Positions 55,549 through 63,635 of a DNA stretch of 64,000 nt are shown piece after piece. Both the position numbers and the translations under genes were made by a program. Source of the DNA: Nitrospira sp. (GTDB lineage: Bacteria > Nitrospirota > Nitrospiria > Nitrospirales > Nitrospiraceae); assembly GCA_024331095.1 (NCBI GenBank), contig JANDJE010000006.1, forward strand, positions 1 to 64,000, written 5' to 3'. The notes beneath the pieces were generated by a model that was not told where the DNA came from, ran no database searches, and saw only the letters and a program-made list of their open reading frames with translations. Positions within the stretch are counted from its first letter, which is position 1; every line of letters begins with the position of its first letter.

Positions 55549-56067
55549 TCAGGAAAGGGTGCCGAACCGCCGAATCTGCTCGGCCAACGTGGAAGCCACC
55601 AGGTCCAAATCAAAGGGCCAGGCGTACCGAATCGTGACGTGCGGATAGAGAGGGCGAAGCTGTGCCAGGATCTCCGGGATCTCGACTTCGGAGTGGGATC
55701 CTCCGGGCGTGAACATGGTTGTCGTCACGATGACGTCGGTGGCGCCTCGATCGATCAAGGCGCGGACCGATTCTTCGAGCGTCGGCGCGCAGAATTCATT
55801 GAAGGCGATGCCGAACAACGCGCCGTTCAGTTGAGATTGCAGGCGGGCGGCCACCGCTTGAAGCCCGAAGAGATAGGGATCGGTCTCCGCCGTCCTCGGC
55901 CAACGCCGGATCGTCGTATCCAGCTCGATTTCTTCCCGCGACGGCGGTTGGTGGGCGGCCCGACGCCGGGCTTCCAACCGTTTCAGTCTCGTCACCAGAT
56001 CTTGCGGACAGTCTTTGGGAATTCCTCCGTGTCCGACCAACACCACTCCTTGCATGCCCGTTCTCAT
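55549..56067 (-). CDS. CbiX/sirohydrochlorin-chelatase-like protein
   Basis: 172 residues, one chelatase domain. VVLVGHGGIPKDCP carries the metal-binding His of the CbiX/CbiK fold, and a second region TTTMFTPGGSHSEVEIPEIL carries the other His. Single-domain CbiX proteins insert Co or Ni/Fe into sirohydrochlorin; an insertion (about 30-55) is unusual. AGGAGGAACC lies just before the ATG. Its place beside a B12-dependent regulator's putative regulon is suggestive of cobalamin supply, but that is inference. Confidence 0.75.
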   Translation of the reverse strand: MRTGMQGVVLVGHGGIPKDCPQDLVTRLKRLEARRRAAHQPPSREEIELDTTIRRWPRTAETDPYLFGLQAVAARLQSQLNGALFGIAFNEFCAPTLEESVRALIDRGATDVIVTTTMFTPGGSHSEVEIPEILAQLRPLYPHVTIRYAWPFDLDLVASTLAEQIRRFGTLS

Positions 56068-56082
56068 GGTTCCTCCTAAAGG

Positions 56083-57045
56083 CTAGACGTGGTTGCGCAG
56101 CATCAGTTCCTTGGGATGGGGGTTGAGATAAATCTGATCGCGCACGTACCCGACGTCGAAGAGCCGGACGTAGTGTTTGATCAACGTCAGGGGCACGATC
56201 AACGGCGTAAGACCGAGCCGATAGTCGCCGATGACGCTCAGCAATTCCGATTTCTCCTCCGGACGGAGTCGATCCTTGAAGTGGCCCGCGATATGGTGCA
56301 GCACGTTCACGTGTTTACGGACCGTGGCTTTGACGGCGAGGGCCTTCATGAAGAGCGATCCGTATTTCACGGCCAATTCTTTCGGTCCGTACCGATGAGC
56401 CTGGGCGACCAGCCGGCCGAGTTTTTCATAGTCCTGCGGACTGTGGGCGAGCAGAAGATATTTGTGAATGGTATGGAACCGCACCATCGCCTGCCGCGTG
56501 ACGCCGGCGCGGATCAATTGCCGGAAACGTTGGTAGCAGAACACTCGCTCGATGAAGTTCTCCCTGATGGCGGGATCGCAGAGGCGTCCTTCCTCTTCCA
56601 CGGGAATCAGCGGAAACTTCGCCATAAAGGCCTGGGCGAAGAGTCCCGTGCCGTTTCGGTTGGGCATGCCGTGTTCGTTGAAGATGCGAACCCGCTCGAT
56701 CCCGCAACTGGGCGAATTCTTCTTAAAGACGTACCCGCATAGATCCAGGCTTGCCAGTTCCTCCAGCCGTTTGGCGGTTGCGGTCATCAACGCCCTTGTG
56801 TGGTCGATTCCGCTCGTGACGGTCACGAGACGAACCTGCTGGGTCTGGTGCGATCGCCCGACCAGCCGCATTGCTTCGCGAGGAGTACCCAAGCCCGCCT
56901 CCACCTCCGGGCAGACCGGCACCCACTCGACGTAGGGGCCCAGGACTTCCGTCAAGAAAGGATCTTTCTTGTGCCCCCCGTCGTAACGAACCGGGTCCCC
57001 GAGCAGACACCGGCTGATTCCCAGACGAAGCGGGATGGCCGTCAT
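56083..57045 (-). CDS. DUF523-DUF1722 fusion protein (YbgA-like)
   Basis: 320 residues from MTAIPLRLGIS (ATG at 57045, overlapping the photolyase stop by ATGA). The N-terminal DUF523 half has the cysteine pattern ISRCLLGDPVRYDGGHK, VPVCPEVEAGLGTPRE and KKNSPSCGIERV; the C-terminal DUF1722 half (about 195-310) is helical. These proteins often sit next to photolyase genes in light- or stress-induced operons. A role with a metal cluster or thiouridine chemistry has been suggested for the fold; the real function is not known. Confidence 0.85.
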   Translation of the reverse strand: MTAIPLRLGISRCLLGDPVRYDGGHKKDPFLTEVLGPYVEWVPVCPEVEAGLGTPREAMRLVGRSHQTQQVRLVTVTSGIDHTRALMTATAKRLEELASLDLCGYVFKKNSPSCGIERVRIFNEHGMPNRNGTGLFAQAFMAKFPLIPVEEEGRLCDPAIRENFIERVFCYQRFRQLIRAGVTRQAMVRFHTIHKYLLLAHSPQDYEKLGRLVAQAHRYGPKELAVKYGSLFMKALAVKATVRKHVNVLHHIAGHFKDRLRPEEKSELLSVIGDYRLGLTPLIVPLTLIKHYVRLFDVGYVRDQIYLNPHPKELMLRNHV

Positions 57046-58490
57046 GGGACCCTCTCGCGCTTGCCGAGGGCGAGATACTCTTCGCGCGCCAAACGATGAT
57101 CCACGATCGGCGCGGGATAATCGATTCCAATCCGGCATCGGGCGTCCGCCTGTTCGCCGAGGGGCATCAAGTGGGGTTCGTGAATCTTGGCCGTCGGCAC
57201 CGAGGCCAGTTCCGGCACATAGCGCCGAATGTAGAGCCCCTCCGGATCGAATTTCTTGCTCTGCAACGCCGGATTGAAAATGCGATAGCCCCTCATGGCG
57301 TCCGTTCCCGTCGAGGCGCACCATTGCCAATTGCCGTTGTTCGCGGCCACGTCGGCGTCGAGTAGGTGCGCCATGAAATACCGCTCGCCGCTCTGCCAGT
57401 CGATACGCAGGTCTTTAATCAAAAACGAGGCCACGATCATCCGGACTCGGTTGTGCATCCAGCCGGTTTGCGTCAATTGCCTCATGCCGGCATCCACGAT
57501 CGGATAGCCGGTCTTTCCCTCGCACCAGGCCTGAAACAACCGGTCTCGTTCCGGCCCCGGCTCCCGTGCCGGCGGAACGGGGACGTGACGGAAGGGACCC
57601 GAGACCACGTGGGGAAACTCAACCAGCACCTGCTGAAAGAACTCTCGCCAAATCAGCTCATCCACCCAGATGAGCACGTCGGGACGAGAAACGTTTCCTC
57701 CGCCTTTGGCCAACGTCTTGAGCGCCGCTTGGACAGCGGCGCGGGGGGAGATCGTGCCGAAACGAAAGTGGGGAGAAAGTTGAGAGCTTCCGTCGATTCC
57801 GGGAACGTTACGGCCGGTGCCGTAGCGATGCAGAGGACCGTCGCAGAACCGACGCAGCCGTTCCCAGGCCTTGCGTTCGCCCGGTGCGATCCAAGGGGAG
57901 AGCGGCGCGTAGCCCAACTCTTCCGCGGATGGCAGCGGGCCGGACGGCGGAACCGCCGCCCGCTTCGAGACGGCCAAGGAAGTCGGAACAGAAAGCGCCG
58001 TGGGCTTGGCGGCGCGCCAGTGGGCCCACCAACGTGCCCGATAGGCGCTGTATCGTTGCAGCGGTTCTCCGGTCGAGCTCCTGATTTCGTGGGCTTCGAA
58101 CACGACATGATCCTTAAAAGTTCTGACAGATACTCCCATGCGCTCCAGTTGCTGCCGGACCTGCCGGTCACGAACCTGTGCCCGCGGCTCGTAATCGCGA
58201 TTCCAATAGACGATGTCGGCTTTCCAGTCTCGCGCGGCCCGTGCCACCTCCTCCACCGGTTCGCCGCGCCGCCACTCGAGTGCGAGACCTCGATCAGCCA
58301 GCGAGGCGGCCAACTCGCGCAGCGATCCCAGCATGAAGTTCACGCAGGCCGCTCCGAACTCGCGTGACCGGAGCAGCGGGTCATCAAACACGAAAAAAGG
58401 GATCACTTCATCGCATTCCGCGCAAGCCGCGCTCAGGGCCGGCTGATCGGCCAGGCGAAGGTCCCTTCGAAACCAAACGATACCGCGCAT
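57042..58490 (-). CDS. phr: Deoxyribodipyrimidine photolyase
   Basis: Light-driven repair of cyclobutane pyrimidine dimers using FAD. 482 residues from MRGIVWFRRDLRL (ATG at 58490, GAGGCG upstream). An N-terminal alpha/beta antenna domain is followed by the helical FAD domain: GRNVPGIDGSSQLSPHFRFGTISPRA, GYPIVDAGMRQL, TGWMHNRVRMIVASFL and WQWCASTGTDAMPYRIFNP-type signatures (here MRGYRIFNP). It matches class I CPD photolyases. Likely in one unit with the DUF523-DUF1722 gene and under the CarH-like regulator. Confidence 0.93.
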   Translation of the reverse strand: MRGIVWFRRDLRLADQPALSAACAECDEVIPFFVFDDPLLRSREFGAACVNFMLGSLRELAASLADRGLALEWRRGEPVEEVARAARDWKADIVYWNRDYEPRAQVRDRQVRQQLERMGVSVRTFKDHVVFEAHEIRSSTGEPLQRYSAYRARWWAHWRAAKPTALSVPTSLAVSKRAAVPPSGPLPSAEELGYAPLSPWIAPGERKAWERLRRFCDGPLHRYGTGRNVPGIDGSSQLSPHFRFGTISPRAAVQAALKTLAKGGGNVSRPDVLIWVDELIWREFFQQVLVEFPHVVSGPFRHVPVPPAREPGPERDRLFQAWCEGKTGYPIVDAGMRQLTQTGWMHNRVRMIVASFLIKDLRIDWQSGERYFMAHLLDADVAANNGNWQWCASTGTDAMRGYRIFNPALQSKKFDPEGLYIRRYVPELASVPTAKIHEPHLMPLGEQADARCRIGIDYPAPIVDHRLAREEYLALGKRERVP

Positions 58491-58641
58491 GTGTCGCCTC
58501 AGAGTCGTGACGGGCGAAGGGTTGTCGCTCCGTCGGGAGCCACGGTCGTGCGTCGGTGCAAGCGTCTCCCATGCTCTTGGAAGCCATGCCGCCGGCCAAG
58601 GAGATCGGACGGAACGAGAGCGGACGTTCTCGCTAGCGCGC

Positions 58642-59556
58642 TCATTCCTCCGAGAAAATCGCTCGCAGGGCCGGCTCCAACGAGGGATAGCGAAACATGT
58701 AGCCTCCGGCGAGCGCCTTGGCCGGACGAACACGCTGTCCGGTTGTTAAGAGCGATCCCAACTCTCCCAGCGCCAGATGCAATGCCGCGCTGGGGACGGG
58801 GAGCCATGATGGGCGGCCAAGGACCCGTCCGAGAGCGTTGCAGAATTGCCTCATGGTTTCCGGCTCCGGCGCGACGGCATTGAGAGGGCCAGAGACATGG
58901 GGCGTTTCGATCGCCCAGCGGATCAGTCCGATGTGATCCTGTCGATGAATCCAGGAGACCCACTGGCTTCCCGGCAGGATCGGCCCCCCCATGAAAAGTT
59001 TGAACGGGAGCACCATGCGCGGCAACGCGCCGCCGTCCCGTTCCAGCACCATGCCGGTTCTGAGCAGCACCACGCGCGTTCCGAATTGCCCGGCGAGTAA
59101 CGCTTCCGCTTCCCATTGAAGACAAAGATCCGCAAGGAAGCCTTTTCCGGGGGGCGAACGTTCGTCCAGGATTCGGTCATCGCCGGCTCCATAGTAGCCG
59201 ATACCGGAGGCGTTGATGAGGATCGACGGGCGCGATGATTGACGGGAGATGGCCCGGACCAGCAGGCGCGTCGTGAGAATTCGGCTGTCGGTGATCCGGC
59301 GCTTTCGCGCTTCCGTCCAGCGCGATTCGGCAATGGGTGCTCCGGCCAGGTTGATGATGGCATCGGCCCCCTCAAAACACCGTTCCCAGGCTCCCTCCCG
59401 CATGCCGTCCCACTCGACTACTGTTGGGTTGGCCTGCACCCCTTGCGGGGTTTCTCTCGTTCTGGCGAGCACGGTCACGCGATGGCCGTCTTGAACCAAG
59501 GAGGCGCACAAGGCTCGGCCGATGAATCCCGTCCCCCCGGCCACGATGATGTTCAT
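58642..59556 (-). CDS. TIGR01777-family NAD(P)-dependent epimerase/SDR protein
   Basis: 304 residues from MNIIVAGGTGFIGRALC, the Rossmann nucleotide motif. Further family features are INLAGAPIAESRWTEARKR, NASGIGYYG and SWIHRQDHIGLI. The C-terminal DUF1731 tail (RVRPAKALAGGYMFRYPSLEPAL) closes the protein. Members (YfcH-like) have no established substrate but recur in photolyase gene clusters. 151 bases separate it from phr; I see no gene there. Confidence 0.88.
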   Translation of the reverse strand: MNIIVAGGTGFIGRALCASLVQDGHRVTVLARTRETPQGVQANPTVVEWDGMREGAWERCFEGADAIINLAGAPIAESRWTEARKRRITDSRILTTRLLVRAISRQSSRPSILINASGIGYYGAGDDRILDERSPPGKGFLADLCLQWEAEALLAGQFGTRVVLLRTGMVLERDGGALPRMVLPFKLFMGGPILPGSQWVSWIHRQDHIGLIRWAIETPHVSGPLNAVAPEPETMRQFCNALGRVLGRPSWLPVPSAALHLALGELGSLLTTGQRVRPAKALAGGYMFRYPSLEPALRAIFSEE

Positions 59557-59618
59557 GATGTTCCGCCCGTCAGGCCGATCATGTCGGTGTTCATGAGCCA
59601 CCCTGTGTCAGGTCTCTG

Positions 59619-59786
59619 TCATACTCTTGAGTCGCCGTCGGGCGTTCTCAAGGAATCCTTCCGAGACTGCTGTCTGTCCGCACGTCGTCGCACTGGAACC
59701 GCGCGAGCCGAATGCTCGATGATGAATCTGCGAATCGCCGCCTCCATCACCACCGCCAGCGCCAAGATCGCTATCGTCACCATCAT
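59619..59786 (-). CDS. Small single-pass membrane protein (not in ORF track)
   Basis: A 55-codon ORF (54 if the second ATG is used). GAGGAGGAG stands directly before the ATG ATG pair, a strong ribosome site with ideal spacing for the second ATG. The product begins with a membrane helix (VTIAILALAVVMEAAI) and continues as a very basic tail (RAVPVRRRADRQQSRK). It lies 62 bases upstream of the epimerase gene. No family known to me. Confidence 0.5.
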   Translation of the reverse strand: MMVTIAILALAVVMEAAIRRFIIEHSARAVPVRRRADRQQSRKDSLRTPDGDSRV

Positions 59787-59842
59787 CTCCTCCTCATGTG
59801 TCGAGCAAGGCCAGGACGTCGGAGTGGCTCGGCGCGCCGAGG

Positions 59843-59872
59843 AGCCGGGCTCTCGAAATCGAGAGCCCGGCT
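59843..59872 (-). terminator. Perfect 14-bp palindromic hairpin
   Basis: AGCCGGGCTCTCGA and its exact complement TCGAGAGCCCGGCT are separated by 2 bases. GAGG/CCTC extends the stem past a one-base bulge. It lies 114 bases after the SUMF1-type gene stop and before the next minus-strand unit. There is no T-run on the minus strand; it could end the upstream message, block read-through or be a protein-binding site. Confidence 0.45.
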
Positions 59873-59986
59873 ACCTCAGGGGCCGCGCCGTGCGGAGTAG
59901 CGGCACGACCCGGGCGACCGGCCTCCGCCTCGCTTGTGTTGTTGGTTCAGTTCCATCCCGTTCATGATTGTCGAATCAAGGTCCTT

Positions 59987-60829
59987 CTATTCGGTCGTTG
60001 TGTTCAGACTTCTGGCGCATCGAAAACCGGTGCCATGCGTTTGAAGCGCGAACCCGCCCCGCCCCCGGGCCGCGGCCCGAACGTCGTTTGCGGGACTGTG
60101 CCAAGAGCCTCCCCTAATGGACCGAACCACTCCTTTTTTCTCCGGCCCCTGGGGGTTTCGGTTCGGCGCCTGCGCATAGTAGTCCGCCTCGTACCAATCG
60201 GCCACCCACTCCCGCGCGTTGCCCGCCATGTCCTTGACACCGTAGGGAGAGTCTCCTTCGGGCAGCGATCCCACGGCGTGCAGGGTTCTCTGCCCGTCCC
60301 ACTCCCGGTCAAAATTCGCCCGCCGGGGAGTCGGCGGGTCGTTGCCCCATGGATACAGGCGTCCGTCGGTTCCACGAGCGGCTTTTTCCCACTCGGCTTC
60401 CGTGGGCAATCGTTTTTGAGCCCAGGTGCAATAGGCTGTGGCATCATACCAGGTCGTCTGCACGACGGGCAGTTGCTCAAGGCCCTTAATGGATTGAAGC
60501 GGACCGGTTCCGAAGGGGTCGGGAGGAGGACGGTGGCCGGTTGCCTTGACGAATCGCATATACCGTTCGTTGGTGACTTCAACTTGATCAATCTCGAACG
60601 CGTCGAGATAGACGGATCGCTGCGGCCATTCGTCCGGGCGGCCTTGTCCCTCGGGGCTGCCCATGAGGAATTCACCGGCCGGGATGATAATCATCGGGAC
60701 CGGGTCGGGTCCGTGCGAGGAAGGGGATGACGTGCCCGCAGACGCCCATTGCTCCGCTCCCAACATTGTCACCGCAATCAACGTGATTTGGACGAGTCGA
60801 CTCACGGTATCTTTCAGACCGGTTCTCAC
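59987..60829 (-). CDS. Exported FGE/SUMF1-fold protein, copy 1
   Basis: 280 residues with a signal peptide (ISRLVQITLIAVTMLGAEQWASA-like). The formylglycine-generating-enzyme fold follows: IPAGEFLMGSPEG, VTNERYMRFVKATG, RLPTEAEWEKAARG, GNAREWVADWY, RGGSWHSPANDVRAA, GFRCARS. The two cysteines that bind copper in true FGE, just after RGGS, are absent. It is thus probably not a sulfatase activator but a ligand-binding or other enzyme of the fold. Its ATG overlaps the lipoprotein stop (ATGA). Confidence 0.85.
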   Translation of the reverse strand: MRTGLKDTVSRLVQITLIAVTMLGAEQWASAGTSSPSSHGPDPVPMIIIPAGEFLMGSPEGQGRPDEWPQRSVYLDAFEIDQVEVTNERYMRFVKATGHRPPPDPFGTGPLQSIKGLEQLPVVQTTWYDATAYCTWAQKRLPTEAEWEKAARGTDGRLYPWGNDPPTPRRANFDREWDGQRTLHAVGSLPEGDSPYGVKDMAGNAREWVADWYEADYYAQAPNRNPQGPEKKGVVRSIRGGSWHSPANDVRAAARGRGGFALQTHGTGFRCARSLNTTTE

Positions 60830-61209
60830 TTCTTGGGCTCCTTGCTCCCCTCGATGGCATGGGCGGTGTGGATCCGGACGAGATTCACGAGTCGCTCCAC
60901 CGTTCGATTGTCCCCTTGCCGCGCGGCTTCGAGCGCTTGTGTGATAAGGGTTCTGGCTTCGTGTAGGTGTTCTTCGATCGTGGCCTGGAGTGCGGGCGAT
61001 GCCACGGTGCCACCCAACGCCGCCCGGTGATAGACTTCCCAGGCGTCATCGACCTCATGGGCGGCCTGGTGCACCGTTCGGAGGACTTCCTGATACGGAT
61101 GATCCGTTCCTTCCCCTTCCAGAGGGCCGGCGGTGAGATGAGAAGGCCCCAGACATGAGACGAGCAACATGCCGGGAATCAGCAATCCTTTTTTTACGAA
61201 CGTTTTCAT
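60826..61209 (-). CDS. Small exported helical protein, possible lipoprotein
   Basis: 127 residues from MKTFVKKG (61209). The signal peptide has a possible lipobox LLVS-C. The mature part is helical and rich in His (VHQAAHEVDDAWEVYHRAALGG, TIEEHLHEARTLITQALEAARQGD). The pattern resembles small periplasmic metal- or cytochrome-like four-helix proteins, but no haem motif is present. It is joined by overlap to SUMF1 copy 1 and lies 93 bases after copy 2. Function unknown. Confidence 0.65.
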   Translation of the reverse strand: MKTFVKKGLLIPGMLLVSCLGPSHLTAGPLEGEGTDHPYQEVLRTVHQAAHEVDDAWEVYHRAALGGTVASPALQATIEEHLHEARTLITQALEAARQGDNRTVERLVNLVRIHTAHAIEGSKEPKK

Positions 61210-61302
61210 AAACGATGCTCCGTCATGAGCGGTCGATGACGTGGTTCGATGCACTCGTTCGTTCTCCAAGGCCGCGCGGAACGGCTCCCCTGTATGCGCC
61301 TA

Positions 61303-62256
61303 TCATTTGTTTCGTTTCATCGCTTTCTGGATAAGATCGCGGGTCGCCAGATATTCTTGGTTGTCCGGGTCGATGGCCAACGCCTTTTCAATAGCGGTCA
61401 ACGCGTTCGCGTACTTTTCGGCTCCCATGAACACAAGTGTTTGGATAAAGGCGTCACGTGCCTCCTGCCGCATGTCGTCGGAAACGACCCGGGCCGATTT
61501 GGCGCAGCGAAAACCCAGCCCCACCCCATAAGAATTATTCTCCGGCTGGTTCCAGAACCGGTGACTGGTATGGAGCGAGGTCTCCGGCGCCAGCCATGAT
61601 CCTCCGCGCAGAACGCGGACCGGCCCTTGATTGGCAAAGTTGTAGCCCTTCTCCGGCCCTTGGGGGTTGAGGGCCACACTCTGCCTATAATAGTTAGGAT
61701 CGTACCAGTCCTGGACCCACTCGAAAACGTTTCCCGCCATATTATGGACGCCGAAGCCGCTCACGCCCCCCGGATAGGAATCAACCGGGGCCGTGCGCCC
61801 GACGTTTTGACCGTAGTTGGCCTTGCTCGGATCGAGCGAGTGTCCCCAGGGATAATGGTTGTCTCCGGAAGGGCCCTTAGCCGCCCGTTCCCATTCCGCT
61901 TCCGTCGGCAGTCTCTTCCCCTCCCACTTGCAGAAGGCGGCGGCGTCGGTCCAACTGACCCCCACAACAGGCTGATCGGATTTGTTCAGCCGCGGATCGT
62001 CCCAGTAGGCCGGAGCGGGATGGCCCGTCGCCCTCATGAATTCTTTATAGCGCGCGTTGGACGTTTCGTACTTGTCGATGTAATAGGCATCGAGCACGAC
62101 TTGATGTTTGGGTTCATCGGAATGTTCGTTGCTCCCCATCGTGAACTCACCGTGGGGAATCAGCACCATGTCGGTTTCGGCGGCGGAAATGTCCGTCACC
62201 GCAGTGAGAGAAATGGCTCCCCCCACCATGAGCATCGCCAGCGTTTGACTCCGCAT
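61303..62256 (-). CDS. Exported FGE/SUMF1-fold protein with C-terminal TPR, copy 2
   Basis: 317 residues from the ATG at 62256 (AAGGAGGAC upstream). Signal peptide (TLAMLMVGGAISLTAVTDISAAE), then the FGE-type fold: IPHGEFTMGSNEHSDEPKHQV, RLPTEAEWERAAKG, GNVFEWVQDWYDPNYYRQ, VRVLRGGSWLAPETSLHTSHR, GLGFRCAKSAR. As in copy 1, the FGE copper cysteines are missing. After the fold a short TPR-like pair (about 265-310, YANALTAIEKALAIDPDN) adds a probable protein-binding tail. Confidence 0.85.
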   Translation of the reverse strand: MRSQTLAMLMVGGAISLTAVTDISAAETDMVLIPHGEFTMGSNEHSDEPKHQVVLDAYYIDKYETSNARYKEFMRATGHPAPAYWDDPRLNKSDQPVVGVSWTDAAAFCKWEGKRLPTEAEWERAAKGPSGDNHYPWGHSLDPSKANYGQNVGRTAPVDSYPGGVSGFGVHNMAGNVFEWVQDWYDPNYYRQSVALNPQGPEKGYNFANQGPVRVLRGGSWLAPETSLHTSHRFWNQPENNSYGVGLGFRCAKSARVVSDDMRQEARDAFIQTLVFMGAEKYANALTAIEKALAIDPDNQEYLATRDLIQKAMKRNK

Positions 62257-62284
62257 GATAGTCCTCCTTGGTCGTTCTTGTGTT

Positions 62285-62575
62285 CTAGGCTGCCACCCAC
62301 AGTTCCGCAGAAACGGTTGCGGTCCCGCCTGGCTCGGTGGCTTGTCGGCTCTGACCAAGTCGGCGATTCCGCAGGATCACAGGATCGACGATGTCACCGC
62401 ACTGGATGCAGCGAAGGGCAGCAAACTCCAGCTCGCGGTCGCTGTTCAACAGATCCATGCAGATGTGGCCGACCAAGAGTCCTCCGCATCGGGCGCAGGT
62501 CTGGTGGGAAGCATTGGCGGGATGACCTTCCGAGATTTCCCGTTCACTTATATGCCCTAAGAGTAGTGAAGCCAT
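62285..62575 (-). CDS. Small zinc-ribbon protein, first gene of the divergent unit
   Basis: 96 residues; AAAAGGAG lies before the ATG and a strong promoter about 45 bases upstream. Two CxxC pairs (TCARCGGLL and RCIQCGDIVDP) about 35 residues apart form a zinc ribbon. The C-terminal 20 residues look disordered. It leads the minus-strand run zinc ribbon-SUMF1-lipoprotein-SUMF1. Function unknown; possibly a small regulator. Confidence 0.7.
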   Translation of the reverse strand: MASLLLGHISEREISEGHPANASHQTCARCGGLLVGHICMDLLNSDRELEFAALRCIQCGDIVDPVILRNRRLGQSRQATEPGGTATVSAELWVAA

Positions 62576-62595
62576 AGGAGACTCCTTTTTGTTTA

Positions 62596-62683
62596 ATGTT
62601 CGTCAACCATATGTTCAATGTATATCTAATTTGTCCATAGTTGTCAACAGTTATTTTTTAAAATATTGACAAAGACTGAACAT
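62596..62683. promoter_or_regulatory. Candidate operator repeats ATGTTC(A/G) in the divergent promoter region
   Basis: ATGTTCG (62596), ATGTTCA (62611) and the inverted copy TGAACAT (62677) occur within 90 bases, the first two with starts 15 bases apart. One pair covers the start region of the minus promoter; the third lies in the spacer of the plus promoter. This is the arrangement expected for a MerR-type repressor controlling both its own gene and its neighbour. Confidence 0.45.
62619..62647 (-). promoter_or_regulatory. Minus-strand promoter of the bidirectional region
   Basis: TTGACA, a 17-base spacer, then TATACA on the minus strand: an almost perfect sigma70 promoter facing the zinc-ribbon gene. 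ATGTTC repeats at 62596 and 62611 lie between its -10 box and the gene, where a repressor could act. Confidence 0.7.
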
Positions 62684-62694
62684 CACGATAAGCT
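62666..62694 (+). promoter_or_regulatory. Plus-strand promoter of the CarH-like gene (leaderless?)
   Basis: TTGACA, a 17-base spacer, then TAAGCT. The expected transcription start (about 7 bases on) coincides with the ATG at 62701, and no ribosome site precedes that ATG, so the transcript may be leaderless. Confidence 0.55.
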
Positions 62695-62700
62695 GAAACT

Positions 62701-63621
62701 ATGAAAAATCATAGAATTCATAGGGTTGCAAAATTGACCGGTTTGTCGAGAGACGTGATACGGGTCTGGGAAAAACGATACGGTCTGGTCAAGCCTCTGC
62801 GCAGCGCAAACCGCTATCGTGAGTACACGGATGAAGATGTGGCGTTGCTCAGGTTTTTGAAAGAGGAAGTGGACCGTGGTCAGACTATCGGATCTCTTGC
62901 CATTGAAGGGCGGGATTCACTGCTTCAGCGCATGCGACTGTGCGCGACCCCAAAGTTACAGGAACTGACGCCGCACAAGTCGTTGCTGGATGAGCTGGTC
63001 GCGTGTCTTGATCCGCTCGATAAGGTGCGGTTTGAACATAAGCTCAACGGAGCGGTGGCGGTGATTCCCTTCGATGAAGCGATTCAACGGATTCTGCTCC
63101 CATTGGAACGGCTGGTCGGTGAGCTGTGGCACCAAGGGAGAATCGACATTGCCGTTGAACATTATGTCACGAAGCTCATTCAACAGAAGTTGTTCGCCGT
63201 CATGAATCAGTTGCCGGCCAACGAGTATGGGCCTCGGCTTCTGATCGCCTGCCCCGAGGGCGAGTTGCATGAAATTGGCGCCCAAGCCGTGGCGTATCTG
63301 GCCGCGACGCGCGGCTGCCACGTGTATTATCTAGGCCCCAATCTTCCGACGTCGGCTCTTGCTTCCTTCTGCGACCGAATCAAGCCGGATTTGGTGCTTT
63401 TGTCCCTGACAGAAGTGAAATCGGTTGAAGAGGGAAGCGGCCTGTTGCGAGAGCTTGACGCGCTCGCAGAACGGTGGCCCGTCGCCATCGGCGGGCAGGG
63501 AGCGCGTGCTCTGGAAGAGGCTCTGCGCCAAACCAGGGTCGAGTTCCTTGATGATCTGGCGCAATTCCAAGATCGGCTCACCGCCCTGCTGTCGGTTCAC
63601 TCTCCGTTTTCCCGTTCGTAG
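62701..63621 (+). CDS. CarH/LitR-like B12-binding MerR transcriptional regulator
   Basis: 306 residues. An N-terminal MerR winged helix (KLTGLSRDVIRVWEKRYGL... NRYREYTDEDVALLRFLK) is followed by a helix bundle and a Rossmann cobalamin-binding domain (about 175-300). Two diagnostic motifs are intact: W143-x9-E153-H154 in the bundle, and E188-x-H190-xx-G193 (PEGELHEIG), whose His is the lower axial ligand. In CarH these bind adenosylcobalamin, and light breaks the Co-C bond and releases the DNA. Gene context (photolyase nearby, divergent promoter) fits a light-released repressor. Confidence 0.85.
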   Translation: MKNHRIHRVAKLTGLSRDVIRVWEKRYGLVKPLRSANRYREYTDEDVALLRFLKEEVDRGQTIGSLAIEGRDSLLQRMRLCATPKLQELTPHKSLLDELVACLDPLDKVRFEHKLNGAVAVIPFDEAIQRILLPLERLVGELWHQGRIDIAVEHYVTKLIQQKLFAVMNQLPANEYGPRLLIACPEGELHEIGAQAVAYLAATRGCHVYYLGPNLPTSALASFCDRIKPDLVLLSLTEVKSVEEGSGLLRELDALAERWPVAIGGQGARALEEALRQTRVEFLDDLAQFQDRLTALLSVHSPFSRS

Positions 63622-63635
63622 CGACGACCATCGTT

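Noticed and set aside
57366-58367. 333-residue plus-strand ORF opposite phr
   Set aside because: Complement of the photolyase gene; no independent support.
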